Shown here one piece after another: positions 1 to 7,868 of a stretch of DNA of 25,695 nucleotides. The DNA is from a virus. Where the stretch lies: the IMG/VR virus record IMGVR_UViG_3300046534_000990, positions 1-25,695 of that record, one strand, 5' to 3'. Numbering within the stretch: the stretch's first letter is position 1; every line of letters starts with the position of its first letter. Position numbers and translations under genes: made by a program. The notes under the pieces were generated by a model. The model was not told the origin of the DNA. It saw nothing but the letters and a program-made list of their open reading frames with translations, and did not search any database.

Positions 1-341
1 ATAAGCGCCTTGAGGATTGCGATTAGCCATGCGCGGGCGTCATTGCCGAATTTGACCCGTGAAGTCTGTCCCGTTCTCCAGCTATGCGGACTAGAAACCC
101 ATGCCGTTCTGTACCAGTATTCTTCTGGTGATCCGTCCCCATACTTATCATCAAAACGCCAACGCCAATCCGGCAACACCGCCTCATGCAGCGCCTTGGC
201 CGCGTTTAAGTTGCCGTTGTATGCGTCATATGAATGGCACCAGTCCGCACCAAATACCCTATACATAGAGCCGTCATTTGAGCATGACCCCGCCTTAACC
301 TTAGCCAGCAACTCAATTAGGTCGTCTCTGCGCGCGCTCAC
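1..341 (-). CDS. Partial conserved phage protein of unknown function (3' end outside window)
   Basis: An open frame on the minus strand runs from a GTG at 341-339 to the window edge (113 codons, no stop). The GTG overlaps the TGA stop of the upstream gene (338-340) and has a strong purine-rich ribosome site, GGGGAGGGG, at 358-350, 8 nt upstream. The protein begins VSARRDDLIELLAK and contains AAKALHEAVLPDW and, near the edge, NDARAWLIAILKAL. From memory this pattern (LIELL, ALHEAVLPGW, ARAWLLAILRAL) is a recurrent small phage family of unknown function, and a few more C-terminal residues are expected. It is the third gene of the YqaJ unit. Reality as a gene is fairly sure; the function is unknown. 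Confidence 0.75.
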   Translation of the reverse strand, partial: MSARRDDLIELLAKVKAGSCSNDGSMYRVFGADWCHSYDAYNGNLNAAKALHEAVLPDWRWRFDDKYGDGSPEEYWYRTAWVSSPHSWRTGQTSRVKFGNDARAWLIAILKAL

Positions 342-946
342 ATCGGCGGCCCCTCCCCGCTATCCGGCAATTGCGCCTTTTCAAACTCATTGGCCAAGCG
401 CTTGCACTCTTCCTTGACCGGGCCAACAGACGCGCGGTTTGCCACACCGTAATCACTCTGCCACCATGCGGTAAACGACGCCACGCCCTGCGCTGCAGCG
501 GCAAGGGCTGCGGCCTCTACGGCGGGGTCTCGCACAGGCGCGGCGGGTGCTTCGACCTTCAGCATTCTGACAGTTAGCGGCGTGCGTTTTTTCTTGCTTT
601 CCGTAATCGCAAGCGTGGTGTCGCGCTCCATATGGGACATGTGGCTGATGCGAATGCCGCCCACCGCCATGCCGGCCCATGTAACGCTAGGGTCGCGCCA
701 AATCGTCATAGACTTCCCCGCATACGTTGACCCGTCATTGCCCCAAATTGCCATCATAACCCGGCGCACGCCCTTGCATGGGCGAAACGGTTTGCCCCCG
801 TCGCCCTCAAAAAACACGTTAATTGGCTGCTCGCCGCCTTCGTTGGCTGACACGCGCGTTACGGTAATTGTGCGAGGCCCACCGATCAGGTCGTCGCTGT
901 TAAGCTGGTCGCTCTTGGCTTCGGTCGTTTTGCTAATATCAATCAT
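338..946 (-). CDS. Conserved phage protein next to YqaJ exonuclease (function unknown)
   Basis: A 202-aa protein beginning MIDISKTTEAKSDQLN. The start ATG (946) overlaps the stop of the YqaJ gene by 4 nt (ATGA), with AGAGGAAA just upstream as ribosome site. The N-terminal part (about 20-125) is rich in beta-type segments with TITVTRVSA, GKPFRPCKGVRR and KSMTIWRDPSVTWAG; the C-terminal part (130-202) is Ala-rich and probably helical. There is no signal peptide or membrane segment. It looks like a conserved phage protein that I associate with recombination loci, but I know of no assigned activity. Tight coupling to a phage exonuclease suggests an accessory role in annealing or ssDNA handling, which is inference from context only. 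Confidence 0.85.
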   Translation of the reverse strand: MIDISKTTEAKSDQLNSDDLIGGPRTITVTRVSANEGGEQPINVFFEGDGGKPFRPCKGVRRVMMAIWGNDGSTYAGKSMTIWRDPSVTWAGMAVGGIRISHMSHMERDTTLAITESKKKRTPLTVRMLKVEAPAAPVRDPAVEAAALAAAAQGVASFTAWWQSDYGVANRASVGPVKEECKRLANEFEKAQLPDSGEGPPM

Positions 947-1674
947 ACCATTATTTCCTCTTCTACGTCTCTTTCGGTTTCAATTAGCACGGGCATTGCT
1001 GCCAGCGCGGCTGTGTAGGCGGTCATATTCTCGGCCAGCTTTATCTCGAATGCTGTTGCTGCGTCAATGATTGCCGCTTGGATCTCCGCGTCAGGATAAA
1101 CTCGTTTGACGTACATAGGCAACCCGCCGGAGTAGCTAATGAAGTCAATCCACTTGCGTTCAGTTACGAGCAACCCTGTTTGCAGTTGCATCATAAACTC
1201 GCTGGGAACTTTGTCCTCAACAATAGTCTGAATTTGATACTTTTGCAGGCGGCTTTTGCCCTCCCATAGGCCGTCATTGCCCACCAAGCCGTCAGGCGAA
1301 TATCCAAGCGTGAATCCCCATTTGTCATTGGTGATAAACCCGGTCTCAGTCACCGGTGCATGGTGCTTTGAATAGAGGTCGCGCGCGGTGATCTCGTCCG
1401 TCCAGCCGCGCAACATAGCGTCACCAATATAGCCTGGCTCCACGTATTTTGAAATGCGCTGCGCCAACAACTCCCACATATGCGCGCGGGTTTTGTCGTT
1501 GTCAGCGTAGGACATGCTGCGTTGTTTGTATGGCGTGCCGTCTTTTTTGATCCGCGTTTCTGGCTCGGGGATGTTAACCAGCAGCTTAACCTCGGATGCG
1601 GTAATCAGCCCGCACCGTGCCGCGTGCCATTCGTCGCTGCCCTGCACCATGTCGCCGTGGTATTTGATGGTCAT
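943..1674 (-). CDS. YqaJ-type phage recombination exonuclease
   Basis: A 243-aa protein with the lambda exonuclease/YqaJ fold signature (PD-(D/E)XK nuclease). Visible motifs are W16..R20 and GLITASE (22-28), SPDG with D128, and WEGKS with E138 and K140, the metal-binding D...ExK set; MMQLQTGLLVT (161-171) is the helix with the conserved Q. Such enzymes resect dsDNA 5' to 3' to feed single-strand annealing, in the cytoplasm. The frame is open to 1818, but the ATG at 1674 is chosen because AAGGGGGA lies 7 nt upstream and the upstream extension (LHFTPSPYAP) is not YqaJ-like. It heads the leftward unit and is coupled by ATGA to the next gene. No RecT or ERF annealase is recognisable in the window. 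Confidence 0.93.
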   Translation of the reverse strand: MTIKYHGDMVQGSDEWHAARCGLITASEVKLLVNIPEPETRIKKDGTPYKQRSMSYADNDKTRAHMWELLAQRISKYVEPGYIGDAMLRGWTDEITARDLYSKHHAPVTETGFITNDKWGFTLGYSPDGLVGNDGLWEGKSRLQKYQIQTIVEDKVPSEFMMQLQTGLLVTERKWIDFISYSGGLPMYVKRVYPDAEIQAAIIDAATAFEIKLAENMTAYTAALAAMPVLIETERDVEEEIMV

Positions 1675-1702
1675 TTGAGTGTCCCCCTTATTAACATGCA
1701 GC

Positions 1703-1778
1703 CACCCTACCCCCCAAACGCCCCACCGCGCAACCGCTAAATGAGGCCTTGCGTAAAATAGGCGGGGCGCGTAGGGTG
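1703..1778. repeat. Three-block inverted repeat in the divergent intergenic region
   Basis: The 157-nt gap between the divergent starts at 1674 and 1832 holds nested inverted segments: CACCCTAC (1703-1710) with GTAGGGTG (1771-1778), CGCCCC (1719-1724) with GGGGCG (1764-1769), and CGCAA (1729-1733) with TTGCG (1749-1753). Together these are 19 pairs around a centre near 1741. There is no T-run, so a terminator is unlikely; a cruciform, operator or leader structure is possible. No convincing -35/-10 pair was found in either direction. Confidence 0.5.
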
Positions 1779-1831
1779 AGGGTGTAAAATGGAGGGCCGC
1801 GTGACGGCTCGAAAGCAAAGGAGGATAAGGG

Positions 1832-2080
1832 ATGACCGACTTAGTTGACCGTTTGCGCGAACAGCAATCGAAATTTATGACGCCAATTCTAGGTCAGGCG
1901 GCTAACGAGATTGAGCGGCTTAGCGCGGCGCTTGTAATTATCGCAAACCCATTGGCAGATTTCAAAAGGCAGGCGGAAAAAGACGGCGACCACCTTTCAC
2001 CGCTTGCTATTTCGATAGCAAACGATACTGAATATTTGAAAGAAGTGGCCCGCACAGCGTTAAAGGAGCCTAAGCCATGA
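1832..2080 (+). CDS. Small phage protein, helical (function unknown)
   Basis: An 82-aa protein beginning MTDLVDRLREQQ, with AKGAG-type ribosome site AAGGAGGATAAGGG directly upstream. The start MTDLVDRLR and the segment AANEIERLSAAL (23-34) resemble the N-terminal region of many small phage accessory proteins (Ea22/ead-like set) that are helical and often coiled coil. Function is unknown. It is the first of three plus-strand ORFs placed between two minus-strand units, transcribed away from YqaJ, and it overlaps the next ORF by ATGA at 2077-2080. Confidence 0.8.
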   Translation: MTDLVDRLREQQSKFMTPILGQAANEIERLSAALVIIANPLADFKRQAEKDGDHLSPLAISIANDTEYLKEVARTALKEPKP

Positions 2081-2238
2081 CCACCCCGCCGTTAAACCGA
2101 GACGAACAAATCCACTTCATGTCTAACGCCCTCAATCGGCGCGCGCGAACTCTTGAACGCTGGGCCAGCAACAAGGAATTGCAACGCTCGTTGCGCATGA
2201 CCGCCGACGAACACAAAGCACAGGAGGATAAGTCATGA
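2077..2238 (+). CDS. Tiny phage ORF, 53 aa, function unknown
   Basis: An ORF of 53 residues starting MTTPPLNRDEQIHF and ending HKAQEDKS. It begins in an ATGA overlap with the stop of the preceding gene and ends in an ATGA overlap with the next start, so it fills the 154-nt gap exactly in a chain of translationally coupled genes. It is charged, Arg-rich and predicted helical (ALNRRARTLERWASNK). No family is recognised. The coupling at both ends is the main evidence that it is real. Confidence 0.65.
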   Translation: MTTPPLNRDEQIHFMSNALNRRARTLERWASNKELQRSLRMTADEHKAQEDKS

Positions 2239-2555
2239 GCGATAATGTCTTGAAAGAAATGCAGCAAGCGGCGGTATCCATCGGGCGCGTAGAGTGGGGG
2301 TCGACCGACGCACTTGATGCAAGCGGCCATGCCGCTCAAACAAAGTCCAGCGTCGAAATTACCACAGAGAAATTTGAGCAGGAAGGGCCGCAGGAAATGC
2401 ACGGCCTGTATTTGGCTGGCACCGAGACGGTGCTCTGTCATACGGGCACATCCCCAAACAGCCCTACCCATGCGCGCATAATGACTGCGCTCTGGAATCA
2501 CTTTGTTGAAAATGCCGAGGCCGCGGTGAGGGAGCCTAACCCCCCAACGCGATAG
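2235..2555 (+). CDS. Small phage protein, function unknown
   Basis: A 106-aa protein starting MSDNVLKEMQQAAV. CAGGAGGATAAGTC sits just before the ATG (2235), an excellent ribosome site that lies inside the end of the preceding ORF. The sequence is hydrophilic and without membrane segments; it includes SVEITTEKFEQEG and a C-terminal ARIMTALWNHFVENAEAAVRE helix. No family is recognised. Its last 20 nt overlap the 3' end of the VRR-NUC gene on the other strand, so transcription of the two converges here without an intergenic terminator. Confidence 0.75.
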   Translation: MSDNVLKEMQQAAVSIGRVEWGSTDALDASGHAAQTKSSVEITTEKFEQEGPQEMHGLYLAGTETVLCHTGTSPNSPTHARIMTALWNHFVENAEAAVREPNPPTR

Positions 2556-2859
2556 CCACAGCCTCATCACCAGACCGCGCAACGCCAGCCCGACCGCCCT
2601 GTTTTATTACAGCGGCGATAAAATTTAGCTGAACGGTTGTGGGCTGGCCTAGTGCGGCTTTGCACTCCACGGCGAAGAATACGCCGTCAGGGGCAATGCC
2701 GATCAGGTCGCTGCCACCATTGCCCCCAACGCCATAGCGCACCGGTCGGCCAGTTCGGTCAGGCAGGCATCCCACATTATTGCGCCAAATGAGACACCCC
2801 GCAGCGGACACCGCAAGCTGGCAGTCGTTTGATATATTGGCCTCGGATCGTTTGGTCAT
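2536..2859 (-). CDS. VRR-NUC domain nuclease
   Basis: A 107-aa single-domain protein of the VRR-NUC family, a PD-(D/E)XK-type nuclease (the fold of phage Holliday-junction-like or structure-specific nucleases). Motifs seen: IWRNNVG (24-30), GGSDLIGI with D51, FAVECK with E65 and K67, and TTVQLNF with Q77, then a C-terminal GGRAGVARSGDEA typical of the family. The frame extends to 2871, but the ATG at 2859 gives an ATGA overlap with the upstream stop, the rule throughout this operon, and is preferred. It is the last gene of the six-gene replication operon. Expected role: processing branched intermediates during replication or before packaging. Confidence 0.88.
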   Translation of the reverse strand: MTKRSEANISNDCQLAVSAAGCLIWRNNVGCLPDRTGRPVRYGVGGNGGSDLIGIAPDGVFFAVECKAALGQPTTVQLNFIAAVIKQGGRAGVARSGDEAVAIALGG

Positions 2860-3038
2860 TGGTTTTCCCATGGCACAGTATTAACCGGCCTTTTCGCAAT
2901 GACAAGCGCCTGCCCCTCACGCCGCACAAGCCGCACGTCTTCCCCCGTGTATGCCTGCGCCTTAATAAACGACCGCGCGTCTGACACGCCGTCGTCGCTG
3001 TCGTCTGTTGCCAGCATTATAGTGTTCGTGCAAATCAT
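2856..3038 (-). CDS. Small operon protein, 60 aa, function unknown
   Basis: A 60-aa ORF beginning MICTNTIMLATDDSDDG and ending RPVNTVPWENQ. It is bounded by ATGA overlaps with both the helicase gene (3035-3038) and the VRR-NUC gene (2856-2859). The middle (DVRLVRREGQALVIAKR) looks like a small beta-hairpin with Arg/Lys. No known family. Its strict coupling between helicase and nuclease genes supports expression and suggests a role in the same process, which is inference. Confidence 0.7.
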   Translation of the reverse strand: MICTNTIMLATDDSDDGVSDARSFIKAQAYTGEDVRLVRREGQALVIAKRPVNTVPWENQ

Positions 3039-4432
3039 GAGCTAGCCCTCTTTTTCTGCCGCGCCGCAAACACATGCCGCGCCCAACCTGGTTTCTTTCC
3101 CGTCCGCGCCGCAACCGCCAGCAGATCCTCAAGCGTCTCAGCGCGCCCTTGTTCCTGCCGCGCGTCAACCTTGCGTTGCCGTTCCATTACCTCGGCCAGA
3201 TCGCCCTCAACTTCCTCGACCATGCGGCTGTCAATCGGATACACAAACCCACAGCCTGGACGTAGACACGTTGGCGACGGACGATGAACGAAGTAGCAGC
3301 TTGGGCATTGGCGCAGCGGCTTCGTTGGCTCTCTGTTGCCGCCCTTCTTTTTCGCGCCCTCTAGAGACCATTCCCGATCATCATCCGGCAATCCGTGGCG
3401 GTCTACATTGCCCGCGTGGTCAAATATAATTGCAGGCTCAGCCTTCTTGCGCAAAACCCGGCCCCACTTCTGCATCTGCCAGGGCAGCGATTTGGTGGGT
3501 GCAAGGTCAGACATGCACTCGATTGTGACGTCCATCTGCGCCGCGCTCGCAAGGTCAAAGCCAAACGTCAACAGGCTGCAATTCGCCAAGACATGCAGCT
3601 CACGACGCGCAAACGCTTTGATGACCTGCGCCCGTTCGTCGTCCTTCATCTTGCCGCTAATTGCCGCCGCCGAAACGCCTTGCGCCCGAAACTCACCCGC
3701 AACAATCTCAGCGTGCTTTACGCTAGTGCAAAACGCAACATTTAGCTTGCCCCGCGCGTGCTGCACATAATGCCTCACCGCGTTGCCCGTCAAAACCATG
3801 TCGTCCTCCATTCGGGTCGACACCTCGCCTTTCGCATAGTCGCCCATGACTGTTTTGATGCCGGACAAGTCGGGTTTGTGCGGCGCAAACATCCGATATT
3901 GCGACAACCGAACCGCCGCCATCAACTCAGCAACGCTAGGGCCGCACACGAGCGCGTCATACCACTCGCCCATGCCCTTGCCGGACGTTTTGAGGGGGGT
4001 GGCGCTCAAACCTATGACCCATGCCCCCTGCGCCCTGTAGTGGGCTATGATGCGCTCCAATTCCGCCCCGCCGTGGTGTGCTTCGTCAATAAAGACCAAG
4101 CCCGCCCTCGGTGCCTCGTCCAGACGTCCCGCCAACGTGCCAGCCGTCGCAAGCTGCACCTGCGCCAAGCCGTTGCGACCGTATCCCGCGCTCACATAGC
4201 CAAACGAAATATCGTATCGCTCAAGCGTCTTGGCCGTCTGCCGCAACAACTCGCGCCGGGGCACCACAAAAATGCACCGCGTACCCTTCGCCACCGCCTT
4301 GCTAATCATGTAAGCGCCCATGATGGTCTTACCGCTGCCGGTAGCAGACTGGCACAAAATCGACTTACTGTGCCGCATTGCATCCCGCACCCGGTCAATC
4401 AAATCCTGCTGGTCGTCGTATAGCGAGATCAC
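3035..4432 (-). CDS. DEAD/DEAH-box (SF2) phage helicase with C-terminal zinc motif
   Basis: A 465-aa superfamily 2 helicase. Motif I SATGSGKT is at 29-36, motif Ia VVPRREL at 56-62, motif II DEAH at 116-119, motif III SATP at 143-146, and motif VI QKWGRVLRK at 321-329. A C-terminal CxxC...C...C cluster (C376, C379, C389, C394) likely binds zinc. A helical tail (MVEEVEGDLAEVMERQRK) follows. SF2 enzymes of this type unwind branched DNA or load at phage origins using ATP. It overlaps the primase-helicase gene and the 60-aa gene by ATGA. Residue Q8 in a YDDQQDLI segment stands where the Q motif is expected. Assignment to the family is firm; the substrate is unknown. Confidence 0.95.
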   Translation of the reverse strand: MISLYDDQQDLIDRVRDAMRHSKSILCQSATGSGKTIMGAYMISKAVAKGTRCIFVVPRRELLRQTAKTLERYDISFGYVSAGYGRNGLAQVQLATAGTLAGRLDEAPRAGLVFIDEAHHGGAELERIIAHYRAQGAWVIGLSATPLKTSGKGMGEWYDALVCGPSVAELMAAVRLSQYRMFAPHKPDLSGIKTVMGDYAKGEVSTRMEDDMVLTGNAVRHYVQHARGKLNVAFCTSVKHAEIVAGEFRAQGVSAAAISGKMKDDERAQVIKAFARRELHVLANCSLLTFGFDLASAAQMDVTIECMSDLAPTKSLPWQMQKWGRVLRKKAEPAIIFDHAGNVDRHGLPDDDREWSLEGAKKKGGNREPTKPLRQCPSCYFVHRPSPTCLRPGCGFVYPIDSRMVEEVEGDLAEVMERQRKVDARQEQGRAETLEDLLAVAARTGKKPGWARHVFAARQKKRASS

Positions 4433-7044
4433 CCCACATCCTCCAAATCAAACGGCAAGTCTTCATCCGCAGGCTCAGTGTCGCCCGTCACCGCAGACAA
4501 TGGGAAGCTGACCGCGCGCGAAATAAGGCCGACCATGAAATACACCGGCTTCTCTGCAACCGCGCCCGGTATTTCAGACAACCCGCGCGCCCACGGCACG
4601 TATGGCGTATCGGCCAATATCCGCCGCAACTGGGGCGCTGTGTTGCTGATGATCAACCGCCCGTCATCGACCTTGATACCATATGAGCGCAGGCCAGACA
4701 CCGCGCCCTCGTGGCCGATGCTGTGGGCCTCAGACGCAAGCGCAACCATGTCGCCAATCGTGCTTTCGCGCATCATGCCTGCGTGATCGTATCGAATCCG
4801 GCTCGTCATGATATGGGTTAGCAAGACCGCGCTGTCCTCGGTCTCGCGCGTCTGCGTGTGCCAATCCCAGTCTTGTTTCTGCATCCAGGCTGTTGCTGCC
4901 TCGTCGCTAATCTTGCTTGTGCTGGTCAGGCTAAAGGCCCCCGCAATCATTGGCCCAAGCTGGTCGCCTGCCCGCGCATCGCCAAACATCTTTGACGCAA
5001 CCCGCGTAAACGTGGCGATATTATCCAACAACGCGGGCAGGTTTTCCATCGTCCGAGCTTGCATGGCCTGGCAATACTCGGTTGTAAACACCTCGCGCAT
5101 GTCCGACAGTAGCGCGCCCCAAGTGTCAAGCCGGTCATGTTTGGAATCACGGGCAAGCTCAAGAATGCTGATCCGCGCCGTGTCCGCGAGTTGCTCCACG
5201 CTTGGGTTAATTGCCGCGAAACAGAAACACGACTGCGCCCGATAGCTGGCATTCGCGTTCGCCACGATCCCGCCGCTTGAGCATTTGCGGGCGAAGTTAA
5301 TCACCTTCTGGATCTCAAGCCGCGCCTGCGCCGTCTCGCTTTCCGCCTCGTCAAGAACCACAGGCCGCGTAGACTGCCCGATCATAGCGCGCACCTTGGC
5401 TTCCGTCGCGCCCTCAGTGCAAAGCCCAACGTCGCCCAGCATCTTCTTGACCACCTCAGTTATCACGCTCGATTTGCCCGCGCCCGACTTGCCAGTGATC
5501 CAAATATGCGGACGCCAGGTCAAAGCGCCGCCAACTGGCGCTAACACAAGCCAGCCCGCCAACAGATACGCATATTGAGGCCGCTTCCACTGCAGCCGGC
5601 GGATCAACGCCAAAGCCTTCGCAGCATCAGCGTTGCTCAGCGCAGCCGTGCCTGTATGAACAACGCGCGGGCCGCTTTCATAGACCGCCTCGCCCTCAAA
5701 CTCTGCCGGGTGGGTGCGGGTGTCGCCCTTTATCACCGCGTCACCGCAGTTAATCACAGGCACGCCCCCATCCATCCAAGCGCCGACCCCGCGCGTCGTC
5801 TCAGGCTGGAAGACCCCAACGCTGTGGCAAGCCTCCATCAAGTGCGCGCTCGCAAACGCACAAATCGCGCTGTCAGAAATCTTATCGCCGCCATACTGCC
5901 GCTCCCAAAACCCGCGCGGGGCCAGCATGTAGAGCGACTGCACCCGACCTAGCCCCGTGGCGGATAGCGTGACAATTTGCCCCGCCGCCCGTGGGAAAAA
6001 AGAATACAAGCCGCGATTGTGACCGAGTGGCCGGATCTTTGCCAGCGTGTCGTCTGCCACCTCTGGCATCTCGCCCATATAATCGCGCTCTTCATATTCG
6101 GGCTGGTCGTAGTCAGGTTCGGGCAGGGACATAAACGCCTCGCGCACAACATCCGCGCCCTCACTGCGCAAAATATCGTCCCAATCCGTCCGCTTTTCTG
6201 CGTCGTCGTCTGGAACAAACGGCTTAATGACCTGCGCGCCGCCGATTGCAACTGCCGCTTGATTGGCCTTTTCAACGCCGATATTGCCCTCGCTTCGCCA
6301 TTGGTCATTGTCCGCGCCGATAATGATCCGCGCATCTGGGTATTTCTTGCGCATCGCCACTGCTACGGGCTTGAGGTTGCCCGCGTCAAATGCCGCTACA
6401 ACAGGCCAACCGGTCGCGGTCCTAATTGCTGCCGCCGTCGCAAAGCCCTCGCAAATGACGATGGTAAACTTGGGTTCGTCCTTTGTCGTGATGGGGAAAT
6501 ATGAGCCCTCTTTCGCCATGCCCTTTAGGAACCGCTTGGAACCATCGCTCTGGATAAACTGCGCCCCAACAATGCCCGTGGCTGCATACATCGGCACCAC
6601 GACAAGGCCATTCCAAACCCGCGCGCCGTTTAGGCTGCAATTCTTGCGGGTTAGGTATTCGGTTTCGCCCGTCGTGCTGGCCCGCGCCCAGATGCTTTTC
6701 GCCTTGTCCGCTGCCGCACGGTTGAGCCTGATTGTATCAGCCTCGCGCAACAACTTGGCGTCGGCCGTCTTTTTCTTCCACGCTGCCCGCTCCTCAGGGT
6801 CGGCCTTGCGTGCGCTTTTCGTGTGCCAGGCGTGCGTCACGCCCTCGCGGAATGACAAAGCCCAGCCAACCGCGAAACCATCGGCCTCGATTTTCAGCTG
6901 GTAAGATCCGTTTTTGACCGTCGGCTTGTCACCGTCGAGGCGATACCGCCGCCGCTTGTCATCCGCGATGATCTCGGACGGGTCAGACGGCGCAATCTCA
7001 AACGCGCGCAGGTGGTCAAGGAAACTGTCTAGGGGGTCGGTCAT
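4429..7044 (-). CDS. TOPRIM primase / DUF927-like helicase fusion
   Basis: An 871-aa protein and the largest early gene. The N-terminal half ends with a TOPRIM domain at about 193-250: VICEGFATA contains the catalytic E199, and GADND has D245 and D247. The front part contains GYxW-like segments (DGFAVGWALSFREG) as in phage and plasmid primases. The C-terminal half is a DUF927/P4-type helicase-like ATPase: Walker A TGKSGAGKS (517-525), Walker B PVVLDEAE (561-568), and a following polar segment INPS (612-615). It would synthesise primers and drive the fork. It is preceded by an ATGA overlap. No DNA polymerase gene is visible, so the phage likely uses the host enzyme unless one lies outside the window. 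Confidence 0.92.
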   Translation of the reverse strand: MTDPLDSFLDHLRAFEIAPSDPSEIIADDKRRRYRLDGDKPTVKNGSYQLKIEADGFAVGWALSFREGVTHAWHTKSARKADPEERAAWKKKTADAKLLREADTIRLNRAAADKAKSIWARASTTGETEYLTRKNCSLNGARVWNGLVVVPMYAATGIVGAQFIQSDGSKRFLKGMAKEGSYFPITTKDEPKFTIVICEGFATAAAIRTATGWPVVAAFDAGNLKPVAVAMRKKYPDARIIIGADNDQWRSEGNIGVEKANQAAVAIGGAQVIKPFVPDDDAEKRTDWDDILRSEGADVVREAFMSLPEPDYDQPEYEERDYMGEMPEVADDTLAKIRPLGHNRGLYSFFPRAAGQIVTLSATGLGRVQSLYMLAPRGFWERQYGGDKISDSAICAFASAHLMEACHSVGVFQPETTRGVGAWMDGGVPVINCGDAVIKGDTRTHPAEFEGEAVYESGPRVVHTGTAALSNADAAKALALIRRLQWKRPQYAYLLAGWLVLAPVGGALTWRPHIWITGKSGAGKSSVITEVVKKMLGDVGLCTEGATEAKVRAMIGQSTRPVVLDEAESETAQARLEIQKVINFARKCSSGGIVANANASYRAQSCFCFAAINPSVEQLADTARISILELARDSKHDRLDTWGALLSDMREVFTTEYCQAMQARTMENLPALLDNIATFTRVASKMFGDARAGDQLGPMIAGAFSLTSTSKISDEAATAWMQKQDWDWHTQTRETEDSAVLLTHIMTSRIRYDHAGMMRESTIGDMVALASEAHSIGHEGAVSGLRSYGIKVDDGRLIISNTAPQLRRILADTPYVPWARGLSEIPGAVAEKPVYFMVGLISRAVSFPLSAVTGDTEPADEDLPFDLEDVG

Positions 7045-7448
7045 GTCTTAGGTTCCATTTCCGCGCGGATGAGGCGGGCCTTCACCGCACCAATTCGCGC
7101 GTATTCGGTCCAGTCGTTTCTAGGGTTGTTAGGTTCTACTATCTGCGCCGCCCGCTCCATGCCCCGGCGCTCTGCATCGGCTATCAGCTTATCAAGCGCG
7201 GCCTGGGCGTCGGCTGGGGTGAGTTGCAGAATCGCCTTCGCACCGTCTCGGACGGCCCCCGCAACCTCGTCCGGATACCACTGCCAGTTAAGGTGTTCGC
7301 CCGCCGCTTCGTAGGCCGCAGCGATCAGGGCTTGCGAATGGTCGGCGCGGGTGTATTGCACAGCCACGTCGATAGGTTCATCGCTAGCAACGATGAACCC
7401 AACTTCGGGGGTGTAGAGCGCCCATATCGTTTCTGGTGCATCGCTCAT
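7041..7448 (-). CDS. Small phage accessory protein, function unknown
   Basis: A 135-aa protein when started at the ATG at 7448 (MSDAPETIWALYTPEVG). That start is supported by GGAAGGGA about 7 nt upstream and by an ATGA overlap with the zinc-ribbon gene; the longer frame to 7499 would add 17 unlikely residues. The motif PETIWA and the later QYTRADHSQ are common to a loose family of phage Ea-type hypothetical proteins. The second half is helical (ADAQAALDKLIADAERRGMERAAQI). No enzymatic motif is visible. It is the second gene of the replication operon. Confidence 0.8.
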   Translation of the reverse strand: MSDAPETIWALYTPEVGFIVASDEPIDVAVQYTRADHSQALIAAAYEAAGEHLNWQWYPDEVAGAVRDGAKAILQLTPADAQAALDKLIADAERRGMERAAQIVEPNNPRNDWTEYARIGAVKARLIRAEMEPKT

Positions 7449-7783
7449 GTGTCTGTCCCTTCCAATACTGCTGCTGCAATAATGCGTGATGCTTGGCACC
7501 CGCTAGACGCCTCAACCCACCTTAAGGCGTTACGCAACAGCGCGTTCTCAGTGGTTAGGGTGGGCAGGTCCGTGCGGGTGTTCCATGCGCCAGCGATGCG
7601 GTCTTCGGCGGTGTTTCCGATCGGGCCATTGTATCTATTAAACCCAGCGCCGCATTCGGAACAACAGAGCGACCGCCCGTCCCGAATATATCTCCAATCC
7701 TGTTCGCCTCCACCACAGAACGGGCAGGGCTTGAGGTACGGCGCGTTTGCACCGGCAAGGTCTTTGGGTATAGAATGAGGCAT
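7445..7783 (-). CDS. Lar-like zinc-ribbon phage protein
   Basis: A 112-aa protein (start MPHSIPKDLAGAN at 7783; CAGGAG lies 9 nt upstream). It contains LKPCPFCGG (C20, C23), then CCSECGAGF (C41, C44) and AEDRIAGAWNTR (59-70). This is the signature of Lar-type restriction-alleviation-like zinc ribbons, which appear in many phages. In E. coli Lar modulates type I restriction; most phage versions are unproven. The tail (LTTENALLRNALRWVEASSG) is helical, as in phage Ea-like fusions. It is the first gene of the leftward operon, so it is transcribed first and early, which suits an anti-restriction role. The family call is good; the function is inferred. Confidence 0.8.
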   Translation of the reverse strand: MPHSIPKDLAGANAPYLKPCPFCGGGEQDWRYIRDGRSLCCSECGAGFNRYNGPIGNTAEDRIAGAWNTRTDLPTLTTENALLRNALRWVEASSGCQASRIIAAAVLEGTDT

Positions 7784-7813
7784 CGAAGCGGCTCCTGATA
7801 AGCTGGTTTGATT

Positions 7814-7845
7814 GGGCCGGTCGAGTGTTGATGCACTCCCGGCCC
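7814..7845. promoter_or_regulatory. 12-bp hairpin in the leader of the leftward operon
   Basis: GGGCCGG (7814-7820) and CCGGCCC (7839-7845) pair, and inside them GAGTG (7823-7827) pairs with CACTC (7834-7838), with a 2-nt TC bulge and a 6-nt loop. It lies 31-62 nt upstream of the first leftward start (7783), so it is either a leader RNA structure or a dyad operator. No T-run follows on either strand, so it is not a simple terminator. Confidence 0.55.
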
Positions 7846-7868
7846 GCAAACACTAGCGCAAAACCAAA

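Noticed and set aside
10-417. Plus-strand 135-aa frame at the left edge
   Set aside because: It lies opposite the partial leftward gene whose start, ribosome site and family-like sequence are coherent; the plus frame has none.
1741-1800. Promoters in the divergent region at 1675-1831
   Set aside because: TAAAAT-like boxes exist but spacing to any -35 match is wrong; not enough to call.
3758-4423. Plus-strand 221-aa frame
   Set aside because: It is antisense to the DEAH helicase with all motifs; Arg/His-rich composition is that of a shadow frame.
6263-6904. Plus-strand 213-aa frame
   Set aside because: Antisense to the primase-helicase N-terminus; no ribosome site and no family pattern.
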